Assembly: GCF_023502325.1 (NCBI RefSeq)
Contig: NZ_JAMFLZ010000006.1
Span: 124,001 to 188,000 of the forward strand
Direction of reading: 5' to 3'
DNA from: Wocania_A spongiicola
GTDB taxonomy: Bacteria; Bacteroidota; Bacteroidia; Flavobacteriales; Flavobacteriaceae
Length of the DNA stretch: 64,000 bases
Position 1 is the stretch's first letter; the number at the start of each line of letters is the position of its first letter. This document shows positions 45,472 to 54,984 of this stretch, piece by piece. Position numbers and translations under genes: made by a program. The notes beneath the pieces were generated by a model. It was not told where the DNA came from. It ran no database searches and worked only from the letters and a program-made list of their open reading frames with translations.

Positions 45472-46941
45472 TTATTTCTTTTTTGAAATTTTAAATACCC
45501 AAGCATTATCACAAGGTGGTTTGTTTTGTAATGCTTTAGGAATACTGACTTTAAATCCGCTTTTAAGCGGCTTCCACTTTAAATTTACACTGCTCCCCAA
45601 TAACTTGATTTTTGATCCTTTTTTAGGAGATATTGAATTTACAACAATTTCTGAAGGCATTTTAGTTTCTTTTTCATTAGCTAAATACAATGCAAAAACA
45701 TTACCCTCCTTATCTTGTGTAAAACAAATATTTTTTTCTTTATATGGTGCTAAGGGTTTGGTATTATATATAGCTGAGCTATTTATTTTCATCCAATCGC
45801 CATATTCTTTTAATAAATTATATGCTCCTTTTTGCCATTCTCCTTCAGGGCTAGGTGCAATATTAAGCAACAAGTTTCCTCCTTTTGCAACAACATCTAC
45901 TAGCATATGTATGCCTTCTCTCCCACTCATATACTTAGCATTAGGTGTATACGACCATCCGCCACCAGAAATAATACACGATTCCCAAGGGTAAGGCAAT
46001 GTTTTTTCTGGCACTCTATTTTCTGGAGTTAAATAATTTTGATTTTTACCATGAACAGCTCTATCTACAACAATTAGTCCTGGTTGCTTTTGTCTAGCTT
46101 TTACAACCAATTCGTCCATTTTTATGTCTTGATTAATAATACGGTGTTTTAGATAACCTTCTTCTGCATTATCAATAGTATGCTTATACCATTCAGTAAT
46201 TTCAGCTTTAGGGGTTTTAGCAACCCAACCTCCATCTAACCATAAAATATCCATTTTTCCATAATCCGTCATTAACTCCATGATTTGATTATGAGTAAAC
46301 TCTACATATTCGTTCCACTTTTCTGGGTTTTCAACAGGAGAATAATTTACGTTTCTATCTTTTGGTGGGAAATACGGGTCCCAGTAACTTTTAACATTCC
46401 AATCTGGTTTAGAAAAATAAGCTCCTGCCCATAATCCTTCATTTCTAAATGAATTAAATATCTCTTTAGCTATGTTTGCTTTAGGATGTGACGAAAACGG
46501 AGTATTTGGTGATGTGATTTTGTAATCTGTATATTTTGAATCAAACATACTAAAGCCGTCATGATGCTTTGTTGTAAATACCACATACTTCATTCCAGCA
46601 TTTTTTGCAGCATTTGCCCATTTATCTGGATCGAACTTAACAGGGTTAAATGTTTTTTGGAGTCCTTCGTATTCCTTCTTATATAAAAAATAATTATCTG
46701 GGTTACTACCTTTTTTTCTTTCGCACCAACCATATTCTTCAGGTGACAATGACCAAGATTCAACAATTCCCCATTGACTATATGTTCCCCAATGCATAAG
46801 TAATCCAAACTTAAGACCTTGCCATTCATCTAATTTTTCTAAAACTAATGGGTCTGTTTCTGGTACATATCGTTCGTCTTCGTATATCGCTTGAGAAAAA
46901 GAAAAAGTGGAAATTAATAATGCTAATACTAAATTTTTCAT
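45472..46941 (-). CDS. GH29 alpha-L-fucosidase, exported (divergent copy)
   Basis: A 489-residue protein with signal MKNLVLALLISTFSFSQ. The GH29 barrel shows FGLLMHWGTYSQWG, TTKHHDGF and nucleophile Asp236 in DILWLDGGWV. Its N-terminal region (WSLSPEEYGWCERKKG) differs clearly from the copies at 26366-33050. The C-terminal beta-sandwich ends CDNAWVFKIS. Lying between two GH92 genes, with a 252-bp gap upstream, it is separated from the main fucosidase run. It could remove core or antenna fucose from N-glycans, while the others serve different linkages; this is inference. Confidence 0.92.
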   Translation of the reverse strand: MKNLVLALLISTFSFSQAIYEDERYVPETDPLVLEKLDEWQGLKFGLLMHWGTYSQWGIVESWSLSPEEYGWCERKKGSNPDNYFLYKKEYEGLQKTFNPVKFDPDKWANAAKNAGMKYVVFTTKHHDGFSMFDSKYTDYKITSPNTPFSSHPKANIAKEIFNSFRNEGLWAGAYFSKPDWNVKSYWDPYFPPKDRNVNYSPVENPEKWNEYVEFTHNQIMELMTDYGKMDILWLDGGWVAKTPKAEITEWYKHTIDNAEEGYLKHRIINQDIKMDELVVKARQKQPGLIVVDRAVHGKNQNYLTPENRVPEKTLPYPWESCIISGGGWSYTPNAKYMSGREGIHMLVDVVAKGGNLLLNIAPSPEGEWQKGAYNLLKEYGDWMKINSSAIYNTKPLAPYKEKNICFTQDKEGNVFALYLANEKETKMPSEIVVNSISPKKGSKIKLLGSSVNLKWKPLKSGFKVSIPKALQNKPPCDNAWVFKISKKK

Positions 46942-47193
46942 CTGTTTTTGTTTTACTCAAAAATATTTTTTCTGATGGGAAATAACTACACATTAAATGG
47001 CTATAACCGATACTTTTTTTTCTTTAATAAATAAAAGGGATATACTTATTTAGTTCACTTTTATTAATAATACCCAAAAAGATCATTTTAGCTCTATTTT
47101 ATAAAAACTTTAATAACATTTATTATTATTTTTATAGAATTTGGTTGAAAAACTCAAATCGGTATAACTCCTAAATCAAATTATTTACGCGTT
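46942..47193. other. 252-bp intergenic gap, possible transcript boundary
   Basis: The largest gap in the window, between GH92 (47194-49509) and GH29. It is very AT-rich. A TATTTTTG octamer on the minus strand at 46958-46965 matches the -7 consensus, but sits only 16 nt before the ATG and lacks a spaced TTG. A weak 4-bp-arm hairpin (TTGA-AAAAC-TCAA) at 47145-47157 has no T-run. No ORF or RNA gene is seen. Confidence 0.4.
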
Positions 47194-49509
47194 TTATTTG
47201 CTTAACGAATAAGGCACATTTTCAGGATTACTTGCCCATTTTTTATTAGGAGTAGCATTCATATCAAACTCTAATTCTCCGCCTCTTTGAATGTCTTCAA
47301 AATTGATAAAACTATTATTCCATACCTTCCCATTTAATAATGCAGATTCAATGTATACATTATCTTTTGAATTATTAGGCGCAGATATAACAAAAGTTTT
47401 TCCATTTTCTAAAGTAATTGTAGCTTTCTTAAACAATGGACTTCCAATAACATATTCATCTATAGAAGGTGTTACAGGGTAAAACCCTAGCGAACTAAAC
47501 ACATACCATGCAGATGTTTGTCCATTATCCTCATCTCCACAATAACCATCTGGTGTAGCACTATATAATTTGGTTAAAACATCTCGTACTTTTTTTTGGG
47601 CTTTATATGGTGCATTTGCATGATTATATAAATATATCATGTGTTGTATAGGTTGATTACCGTGTGCATAATTACCCATATTAGCAATTTGCATTTCTCT
47701 AATTTCGTGAATAGTGAACCCATAATACGATGCATCAAAATCTGGTGGCATTTCAAAAACTTCATCTAATTTTGCTACAAAACTTTCTTTTCCTCCCATT
47801 AAATCAATTAATCCTTGGGTATCATGAAAAACTGACCAAGTATAATGCAAACTATTACCTTCGGTAAAAGCATCTCCCCACTTTAAAGGATTAAAAGGGG
47901 ATTGAAAATTACCATCTTCATTCTTGCCACGCATTAAATTACTTGATGAATCAAACAAGTTTTTATAATTATAAGATTTTTTATAAAATTCATCAGCTAA
48001 ATCTTTCTTATTCAGTTTTTCGACCATTTTCGCAATGGTAAAGTCTGCAAAAGCATACTCCAAAGTTCTTGCGGCGTTTTCATGAATACCAACATTATAA
48101 GGTACAAATCCTAGTTCATTATAATAATCGCCTCCTGCACGACCTACCGAATTTACAGGCCTGCCTTCTATTACATTTGCATTTTTTAAAATGGCTTCTA
48201 ATAAAATATTTACATCTTTTTCATTTACATTTCCTTTTAAAAATGCATCGGCAATTATAGTAGCAGAATTAGATCCAATCATACAATCTCTATGTCCTGG
48301 GCTTGCCCATTCTGGTAGCCAACCAGATTCTTTATAGGTGTTTGCCAACCCTTCCATAATTTGTGAATTCAGCTGAGGATACATCATATTAAAAAACGGA
48401 AATACGGCTCTAAATGTATCCCAAAACCCATTATCGGTAAACATGTAACCAGGTAATACCTCGCCATTATATGGGCTGTAATGAATTACACTTCCGTTAG
48501 CGTCGTATTCATAAAACTTTCTTGGAAATAATAATACGCGATACAAACAAGAGTAAAAGGTTTTTATATTATCTATGTTTTCATCTTCTATAACAACTCT
48601 TTTTAATTCATTTTCCCAAGCGTTTGCAGCTTTCTCCTTTGTTTTTTCGAATGAATCGTTACCAATTTCAGTTTTTAAATTTAGTATTGCTTGTTCTTGA
48701 CTAATAAAAGATGAAGCAACTTTTACATGAACCTGTTCGCCCTTTTTTGTTTTAAAGCCAATAATAGCTCCAACATGTTCTCCTTCACTTTCCATAGAGT
48801 TTTTAATCAAGTTCCAATCGTCTCCCCATGTATGATTGACTTCAAAATCCTTATCAAATTCGGCAACAAAATAATTATGAAAATTCTCTGGCACTCCTCC
48901 GCTATTATTTCGGCAATAACCAACAATTTTTCTTTCTTTAGGAAGAATTTTCACCATTGAACCTTTAAAAAATGCATCCAACATAATGTATGACGAGTCT
49001 GCTTTTGGGAATGTAAACCTAAAATGTGATGCACGTTCTGTAGGTGTAACCTCAGCAGTCACATCATAATCTGCAAGATATACACTGTAGTGATTTGGCT
49101 TTACAATTTCTGCTTTATGAGAAAAGTATGATGCCCTTTCTTCTTCTTTATACTTTAAATCTCCAGTTACAGCCATCAGAGAAAAAGCCGCATAATCATT
49201 AATCCATGGACTTGGTTGATGCGTTTGCTTTATACCGCGTATAGTTTTATCATCATATTTATAAGCCCAACCATCACCCATTTTAGCGGTTTGTGGTGTC
49301 CAAAAATTCATGGCCCAAGGCGTAGCTATAGCTGGATATGTATTTCCGTTTGATAAACTAAAATCTGAGTCTGTTCCCATGAGTGGGTTAACATAATCAA
49401 TAAGTTCTTTAGCTTGCCCATTTTTAACAATAGTATCGCCCTGCTTATTGCATGCTATAAAGAGAGTTAAACCTGTAATTAATATAATTTTTGCTGTGAA
49501 TTTTATCAT
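47194..49509 (-). CDS. GH92 alpha-mannosidase, lipoprotein (signature GNQPIQH)
   Basis: A 771-residue lipoprotein (TLFIAC, Cys20). Motifs are VNPLMGTDSDFSLSNGNTYP at the N-terminus, FTEGNSLHYTWSVFHD near residue 548, AHGNQPIQHMIYLYN near 618 and CGDEDNGQTSAWYVFSSLGF near 660. Compared with the other two copies, the NTYPA entry segment and the Gln in GNQP differ, pointing to a distinct mannose linkage or a substituted mannose. The gene starts 42 bp after the cytochrome-module protein at 49552, so it may belong to the end of that unit. Confidence 0.92.
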   Translation of the reverse strand: MIKFTAKIILITGLTLFIACNKQGDTIVKNGQAKELIDYVNPLMGTDSDFSLSNGNTYPAIATPWAMNFWTPQTAKMGDGWAYKYDDKTIRGIKQTHQPSPWINDYAAFSLMAVTGDLKYKEEERASYFSHKAEIVKPNHYSVYLADYDVTAEVTPTERASHFRFTFPKADSSYIMLDAFFKGSMVKILPKERKIVGYCRNNSGGVPENFHNYFVAEFDKDFEVNHTWGDDWNLIKNSMESEGEHVGAIIGFKTKKGEQVHVKVASSFISQEQAILNLKTEIGNDSFEKTKEKAANAWENELKRVVIEDENIDNIKTFYSCLYRVLLFPRKFYEYDANGSVIHYSPYNGEVLPGYMFTDNGFWDTFRAVFPFFNMMYPQLNSQIMEGLANTYKESGWLPEWASPGHRDCMIGSNSATIIADAFLKGNVNEKDVNILLEAILKNANVIEGRPVNSVGRAGGDYYNELGFVPYNVGIHENAARTLEYAFADFTIAKMVEKLNKKDLADEFYKKSYNYKNLFDSSSNLMRGKNEDGNFQSPFNPLKWGDAFTEGNSLHYTWSVFHDTQGLIDLMGGKESFVAKLDEVFEMPPDFDASYYGFTIHEIREMQIANMGNYAHGNQPIQHMIYLYNHANAPYKAQKKVRDVLTKLYSATPDGYCGDEDNGQTSAWYVFSSLGFYPVTPSIDEYVIGSPLFKKATITLENGKTFVISAPNNSKDNVYIESALLNGKVWNNSFINFEDIQRGGELEFDMNATPNKKWASNPENVPYSLSK

Positions 49510-49551
49510 TCTATAAATTCTATTGTTAATCTGTTTTTTTAAGTATTAAAG

Positions 49552-51678
49552 TTACCAAAGTATAATTTCGTCAATAAAAATCCATGGTGGGTTACCTGCA
49601 CCTTCATGCCATTTTGGTAACACCTTTGGATTTGCAGCAATAACTTTAAAATATTGCGCTTTAGTGTTTTCTGACATTTTAACATTAAACTTTTTTATTA
49701 GCGTTGATTCCTGTTTTTCATCTTCAACAATTGACAACGAACCAACTAGTTTAAACCCAGATGTTTTATTTGAGGAGGCAAATACTTTAATATTTTTAGG
49801 AAACAAAATCCAGTCTCTTGATCGCCCAAGACAGTTAACTGTAACGGTATTTACAGTTTTAGGCTCTCCCAAATCCATGGTTGTATTTAAATCGTTTCCG
49901 AGATAGCCATTCCATTTTTCATCTTTAAAGTTTTCGGAACCTAGTTTAAAATCAAATAGTTTTTTAGGTCCGAAATATTGAGTTTCTGGTTTGTGTACTA
50001 TAGTATAATCAACAACTTTATGAGTTACTTTTATAAAATCTTCCTTCTTGGTTTCGCTAGGTAGCCATCCTTTTTTATAGGCCTTTATAGCTATACTTGT
50101 TGTGGCATTAATTAAAATTGGATCTTTATATACTAAAGATGTAGAATCTGGTTCGGCTCCATCAAGTGTATAAAACACTTTAGTCCCTTTTAATTTGGGA
50201 TCTAATTTAATAGATAGTGTATCAGTAAAAAGCGTATTTTTAGTTAATAATACTGGTGCTTTTATCTGTGTTATTTTCACAAAACCTTCTGAAACACCAT
50301 TATTTAAATTAACATTGAATTTATTTTGAATTTGTTCGGCTGCATTTTTAGTCACATTAGTTTCCCAAACATAAACGCGTTCTAAATCAATTGATGACAA
50401 AAGGCTTTCTAAACCTTTATCACTAATACTTGTTTTTACTAAATTTAATGTATTAAGTGATTTTGATTCCTTAATATTCAATAAGGTTTTATCTGTTATA
50501 TCAGTATTACTTAAATTTAATTTTTCTAAATTTTTAAGTTTTTTAATTTCTGAAGTCATATCATCTGTTAAAGTAGAGTTGCTCAAATCTAATTCTACTA
50601 TTTGTTCTCTTAAATTTACTAATTCTTTAACAGATTTCTTCGTAATACTATCTTTATTAAACTTTACCCATAACTCTGGCTTATTAGGCACTAGTTTTCT
50701 AACCAAAAAACCAGTAGTTTCTACAGCTTGAATATCACTAAAGGAAGCTTCTTCAATTTGCTTTTTATTAAAAACCAAATACTTATTTAGTAGCTTATTT
50801 AAAGTATCGCTTTTTGGCATAGCAATAACTTTAGTATCAATATTTTCGCTTCTATTTAACCAATACTGTATTAACCAAATTTCATCTTTAGTAAGTTGTG
50901 GTTTTCCTTCTGGCGGCATATGCTTTTCATCTGAAATAGGTAACAAAATATGTTCGTAAAGCATGCTATTACCTGCATTTCCTAACTCAATAACATCTCC
51001 TGATTCGCCTCCCTTCAATATACTTTCTTTAGAATGTAATGCTAACTCGCCTTTTCTTTTTGAAGTATTATGACATTCAATGCATTTATTATCAAATATT
51101 TTTAAAACCACATCATCATACATATTTAAGCTATCAATATGAGTTATAGTTTTTGCTTTTGGTAATGGTTTAATATATTCTGTAATATAATTGTCTCCGT
51201 GAGTTAAAACACTTCCAAAATGTCCAGCGACGCTAATACCAATAATGGTAGTAACAAAAAGAGGAAAAAACAATCGTTTAGCTTGTTTTTCTTTTTTATT
51301 CGCTAATAAAAATAATGCAGTAATTAGTATAGCTGACGCGATTCCTGTCCAAAAATGAAGATCTAATACATCTTCGGAATACCCCCCTTCTAAAGACAAA
51401 AAGTATCCAAAAATGCAAGCTAAAATTGAAAAGAATGATGAAAATCCAAGCGCATATTTAATTGTTGTTTTTGGATAATTTTTCTTTAACCTGCCAATAA
51501 TATCTAAGAAAAAGGTAAGCAACAAAGCTCCAATAGGTAAGTGCAAAATTAATGGATGAAACCTCCCTAATGCTAGAACAAATCTTGGAACATCTTCTGC
51601 ATTATTTGCATAAGTAGTATTAAATGCTAACAAGCATATAATAAAAATAATTTGTGGTTTTAAATTTTTAATCATCAT
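49552..51678 (-). CDS. DUF2231 membrane / cytochrome c / leucine-rich repeat / chitobiase-C / discoidin-like protein
   Basis: About 708 residues; the frame extends to TTG at 51681, but ATG at 51678 is the natural start. A DUF2231-type membrane domain (FHPLILHLPIGALLL and three further hydrophobic segments, residues about 40-160) is followed by a heme c site C-I-E-C-H (about 199-203), with a possible axial Met in HMPPEGKP. Leucine-rich repeats lie at about 360-440 (LDLSNSTLTD, LNLSNTDITD, LNLVKTSISD). A CHB_HEX_C segment (VFYTLDGAEPDSTS) and a discoidin-like end PPWIFIDEIILW complete it. This layout is Planctomycete-like. It may carry electrons at the membrane while bound to glycan; the role is unknown. 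Confidence 0.78.
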   Translation of the reverse strand: MMIKNLKPQIIFIICLLAFNTTYANNAEDVPRFVLALGRFHPLILHLPIGALLLTFFLDIIGRLKKNYPKTTIKYALGFSSFFSILACIFGYFLSLEGGYSEDVLDLHFWTGIASAILITALFLLANKKEKQAKRLFFPLFVTTIIGISVAGHFGSVLTHGDNYITEYIKPLPKAKTITHIDSLNMYDDVVLKIFDNKCIECHNTSKRKGELALHSKESILKGGESGDVIELGNAGNSMLYEHILLPISDEKHMPPEGKPQLTKDEIWLIQYWLNRSENIDTKVIAMPKSDTLNKLLNKYLVFNKKQIEEASFSDIQAVETTGFLVRKLVPNKPELWVKFNKDSITKKSVKELVNLREQIVELDLSNSTLTDDMTSEIKKLKNLEKLNLSNTDITDKTLLNIKESKSLNTLNLVKTSISDKGLESLLSSIDLERVYVWETNVTKNAAEQIQNKFNVNLNNGVSEGFVKITQIKAPVLLTKNTLFTDTLSIKLDPKLKGTKVFYTLDGAEPDSTSLVYKDPILINATTSIAIKAYKKGWLPSETKKEDFIKVTHKVVDYTIVHKPETQYFGPKKLFDFKLGSENFKDEKWNGYLGNDLNTTMDLGEPKTVNTVTVNCLGRSRDWILFPKNIKVFASSNKTSGFKLVGSLSIVEDEKQESTLIKKFNVKMSENTKAQYFKVIAANPKVLPKWHEGAGNPPWIFIDEIILW

Positions 51679-51689
51679 CAAACTATATA

Positions 51690-52472
51690 CTAGTTAAAAA
51701 TTAATTCGTCTATAAACAACCAAGCTTTTTGTCCTTTACCCTCATGCCATTCTGGTATTGATTGCAAATTCTTGACTTCAATCTTTAATGATTTAATCTC
51801 TGCTTCAATAGGAATACTTATAGTTTCATTGTTTTTATCAACAAATCCTTTTAAAGGCGTAACAGGGTTTACTTTTTTATCATTGTCAACAAATATTTCA
51901 ATATTTTCAGGTGGAAAAATCCATGAAGCTGGGTCGCTTAAATAACTAACTGTCAAAGATTTTATAAATACTTTTTTATTAAACTGTATAGTAGCAATGG
52001 CTGTTGTATCAAAGCCCACCCATTCTCTATCTGTAAAATTTAACGATGCTTTAGTTTGATTGATTACTGTTATAGTTCCTTGACCTTTATACTTTTCGGA
52101 TGCATTAGTGTGCCATAAAATAGAATTGGCAGATAGCCCTTTTTTTAACAATGTTATAGCTGTGCTTTCACTTGGTTTCCAATCTCTATGAAATGCTTTA
52201 AATTTATATACTCCTGGTTTTGAAGCTTGAATTGGTTGCGAGTATTTTTGTGAGATTAAACTAGGTTCATCTCCATTTGATGTGAAATAAATATCCACAT
52301 CTTCAACCTTTAAGCCTGCCTTTATAGTTACAAAAGAATCTATAAACGTTTTATTAGCTATTACTCTTGGCTGTGCTAAACTAATACTGCTTTTCTGTAA
52401 AAAATTAGTTTGAGTTTCATGTTTACAGCTAGACAGCAAAAAAAGCATAAAACATAGGCTTATTAACCTCAT
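51690..52472 (-). CDS. Glycan-binding-type lipoprotein (chitobiase-C plus discoidin-like module)
   Basis: About 260 residues from the ATG at 52472, chosen because it overlaps the upstream TGA (ATGA) and starts a lipoprotein signal (MRLISLCFMLFLLSSC); the longer frame to 52514 adds 14 residues and lacks this. No catalytic domain is seen. A CHB_HEX_C-like segment (VDIYFTSNGDEPSLIS) precedes a discoidin-like module ending WHEGKGQKAWLFIDELIFN. It is practically the C-terminal third of the cytochrome/LRR protein encoded next. It may be a surface glycan-binding protein of the module. Confidence 0.7.
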   Translation of the reverse strand: MRLISLCFMLFLLSSCKHETQTNFLQKSSISLAQPRVIANKTFIDSFVTIKAGLKVEDVDIYFTSNGDEPSLISQKYSQPIQASKPGVYKFKAFHRDWKPSESTAITLLKKGLSANSILWHTNASEKYKGQGTITVINQTKASLNFTDREWVGFDTTAIATIQFNKKVFIKSLTVSYLSDPASWIFPPENIEIFVDNDKKVNPVTPLKGFVDKNNETISIPIEAEIKSLKIEVKNLQSIPEWHEGKGQKAWLFIDELIFN

Positions 52473-53512
52473 ACACGTGTTAATTTTATAGGATAGGTTT
52501 GACCTGAGTTCCATTGTGCTACATAAATATTTTCATCATCATCAATACAAACATCATGTGGGTACTGAAACAGTCTTACTGTTTGATATAGTTCTTCTAA
52601 AGTATTGTTTTTATATTCAGGCAAAGTAGCTCCTGGGCATGAAACAACTTGGTTTTTTTCATTCATAATTAGCAAAAATCCTGAATCACTATTTGGAGCA
52701 TTTCTGGATTTTAGTACCGCAAAATAAATATCCTTTTTATGAATTACGGGTCTGCAAATTAAAGCCCCTGGAACATCTATTGAAGATAAATATTTTCCAT
52801 CTAAACTAAAGCGTTTAAGCACATTCATCTCTCTAGCTGAAATTAAAAGTGATGGATTTTCCTTATCTCTATTATCATAACAAATGCCATGAGCGTTTAA
52901 AAACTGAGAATCTTCCGTACCTCTACCTCCAAAAGTATTTAATAATTCACCTTTATGATTATAGTGCATTATATGCTGGTTTCCGTAGCCGTCAGCCACA
53001 TAAAAATCACCGTTTTCTAAAACCGTTGTTTCGGTAGGTTTAAATTCTTCTTTACTATTATATTTTCCAGAATCTGCAGGATAGTCAATTTCAAAAACTA
53101 CTTTTCCGTCTATTGTAGTCTTTATAACTTGGTGACGCTCATAATCAGTAATTAACAAAAAATCTTCACCATTTTCTTTAACCAAAGTTAAACCATGACC
53201 TCCAGGGTATTTTGTTCCCCAAGTTGTAATGAGCTTCCCTGATTTATCGTAAATAATGATATTATTTTTAGTGTGATTGGTTAACAAAACAATTCTTCCT
53301 TTTGAATCTTGAACCATTTCATGGCAATCTTTTACAGGTGTTTTTAACGCATCTAGATTCCCCCAATTCATATCTACTTTATAACGATGCGAATTGTGTC
53401 CAATAATTACATCGTTTTTATAACCAAACTCTAATGCGTTACCACACATAGGATACGCTAGTACACCTAAAGAGAGTAATGATGATTGTTTTAAAAATTT
53501 TCTGCGGCCCAT
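52469..53512 (-). CDS. Tat-exported NHL/six-bladed beta-propeller protein
   Basis: A 347-residue protein with a twin-arginine signal (MGRRKFLKQSSLLSLG). Repeats of the NHL type are visible: DGKIVFEIDYP-like strands and NGDFYVADGYGNQHIMHYN, GRGTEDSQFLNAHGICYD and PHDVCIDDDENIYVAQWNSG. Such propellers bind proteins or ligands, and some are peptidylglycine lyases or lactonases; no catalytic residue is certain here. It lies between the DUF1501 gene (10 bp) and the binding lipoprotein (4-bp overlap), as part of the Planctomycete-type module. Confidence 0.72.
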   Translation of the reverse strand: MGRRKFLKQSSLLSLGVLAYPMCGNALEFGYKNDVIIGHNSHRYKVDMNWGNLDALKTPVKDCHEMVQDSKGRIVLLTNHTKNNIIIYDKSGKLITTWGTKYPGGHGLTLVKENGEDFLLITDYERHQVIKTTIDGKVVFEIDYPADSGKYNSKEEFKPTETTVLENGDFYVADGYGNQHIMHYNHKGELLNTFGGRGTEDSQFLNAHGICYDNRDKENPSLLISAREMNVLKRFSLDGKYLSSIDVPGALICRPVIHKKDIYFAVLKSRNAPNSDSGFLLIMNEKNQVVSCPGATLPEYKNNTLEELYQTVRLFQYPHDVCIDDDENIYVAQWNSGQTYPIKLTRV

Positions 53513-53522
53513 ATTCTAATCT

Positions 53523-54980
53523 TTAGGTTAAAATATCATTAACAACATGACCAGAAACATCAGTTAGCCTAAATCGTCTACCTTGGTGTTTATGAGTAAA
53601 CTTAGTATGATCTACACCCATAAGGTGCATAATTGTAGCTTGTAAGTCGTGTACATGCATAGGATCTTTAGCTACATTATAGCCAAACTCATCAGTTTCT
53701 CCATAAGTAAATCCTGGTTTTACTCCACCACCGGCCATAAACATAGTAAAACATTTTGGATGATGGTCTCTACCATAATTAGTGTCTGTTAAAGTTCCTT
53801 GACTATAATTTGTTCTACCAAACTCTCCACCCCAAACTACTAATGTATCTTCTAGCAATCCACGTTGTTTTAAATCCATAATAAGTGCTGCAGTTGCTTG
53901 ATCAATATCTTTAGCTTGTTTTTCTATTTGTGAAGGTAAATCGAAATGTTGGTCCCAACCCATATGATACAATTGAATAAATCGTACATCGCGTTCTGCC
54001 ATACGTCTTGCTAGTAAGCAATTTGCAGCATAAGTTCCTGGGATCATTGCATCTACACCATACATTTGAATAATATGCTCTGGCTCTTCTTCAACATTCA
54101 TTGTATCTGGAACTGAAGTTTGCATACGATAAGCCATTTCATACTGCTCAATACGGCTATTAATTTCTGGGTCGCCAAATTCGGCTTCCTGTTTATGGTT
54201 TAATTCATTAATATGATCGAGCATAGCTCTACGCTGAGATCTACTCATTCCATCTGGATCCTTTAAATATAACACAGGATCTTTACCAGACCTAAATTGA
54301 ACGCCTTGGTGTAAAGAGCTTAAAAAACCATTACCCCAAAGTCTAGAATATAAAGGTTGAGAAAAAGGACGACCAGTTCCTCTGGATAATAATACTGAAA
54401 ACGTAGGTAGGTTTTCGTTAAGACTACCTAAGCCATAGCTCATCCAAGAACCTATACTTGGTCGACCAGGTTGCTGAGAACCTGTTTGGAAAAAAGTAAT
54501 AGCTGGATCATGATTTATAGCTTCGGTATGCATAGATTTAATAAAACATAATTCATCTACAACTTTTGCTGTATATGGCATTATACTACTAACCCAAGCT
54601 CTAGATTCACCATATTGATTAAATTTAAAGTTACTACCAACCAACGGAAAGCTTTCTTGTCCTGATGTCATTCCAGTTAATCGCTGTCCTTGCCTAACTG
54701 AATCTGGCAGGTCTTGACCTCGCATTTTATCTAATAGTGGTTTGTAATCAAAAAGATCTAATTGTGATGGACCACCGCTTTGAAATAAGTATATAACCCG
54801 CTTAGCTTTTGGAGCAAAATGAGGCAAGTTTAAACCTGTCGGGTTTAAATTATTACTAGCACTTAAGGATGAAAATGGATCCAGTAATGATGCAGCAGCT
54901 AAACCTCCTATACCCAAGCCCACTTTTTTTAAAAAGTGCCTTCTATTATTATTTAAAAAATGTTTTGATAATTCTTCCAT
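53523..54980 (-). CDS. DUF1501 protein, Tat-exported, alkaline-phosphatase-superfamily fold
   Basis: A 485-residue DUF1501 protein with a twin-arginine signal (NNNRRHFLKKVGLGIGGLAA). Typical stretches are KRVIYLFQSGGPSQLDLFD, MHTEAINHDPAITFFQTG, SWMSYGLGSLNENLP and GGEFGRTNYSQG, then GRDHHPKCF. DUF1501 proteins are related to sulfatases and alkaline phosphatases but lack the CxPxR motif; their activity is not known. They are regularly paired with DUF1549/DUF1553 cytochrome proteins, as here (4 bp from that gene). Confidence 0.88.
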   Translation of the reverse strand: MEELSKHFLNNNRRHFLKKVGLGIGGLAAASLLDPFSSLSASNNLNPTGLNLPHFAPKAKRVIYLFQSGGPSQLDLFDYKPLLDKMRGQDLPDSVRQGQRLTGMTSGQESFPLVGSNFKFNQYGESRAWVSSIMPYTAKVVDELCFIKSMHTEAINHDPAITFFQTGSQQPGRPSIGSWMSYGLGSLNENLPTFSVLLSRGTGRPFSQPLYSRLWGNGFLSSLHQGVQFRSGKDPVLYLKDPDGMSRSQRRAMLDHINELNHKQEAEFGDPEINSRIEQYEMAYRMQTSVPDTMNVEEEPEHIIQMYGVDAMIPGTYAANCLLARRMAERDVRFIQLYHMGWDQHFDLPSQIEKQAKDIDQATAALIMDLKQRGLLEDTLVVWGGEFGRTNYSQGTLTDTNYGRDHHPKCFTMFMAGGGVKPGFTYGETDEFGYNVAKDPMHVHDLQATIMHLMGVDHTKFTHKHQGRRFRLTDVSGHVVNDILT

Positions 54981-54984
54981 AATC

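Noticed and set aside
45407..45994. Plus-strand 195-residue open frame
   Set aside because: It lies almost wholly antisense to the GH29 gene at 45472-46941, has no recognisable domain, and its composition follows the opposite strand's codons.
47145..47157. Short hairpin TTGA-AAAAC-TCAA in the 252-bp gap
   Set aside because: Four-bp arms without GC-rich stem or T-tract; expected by chance in AT-rich DNA.
53523..54980. DUF1501 protein as a sulfatase
   Set aside because: No C/S-x-[PA]-x-R formylglycine motif is present, although the fold is related.
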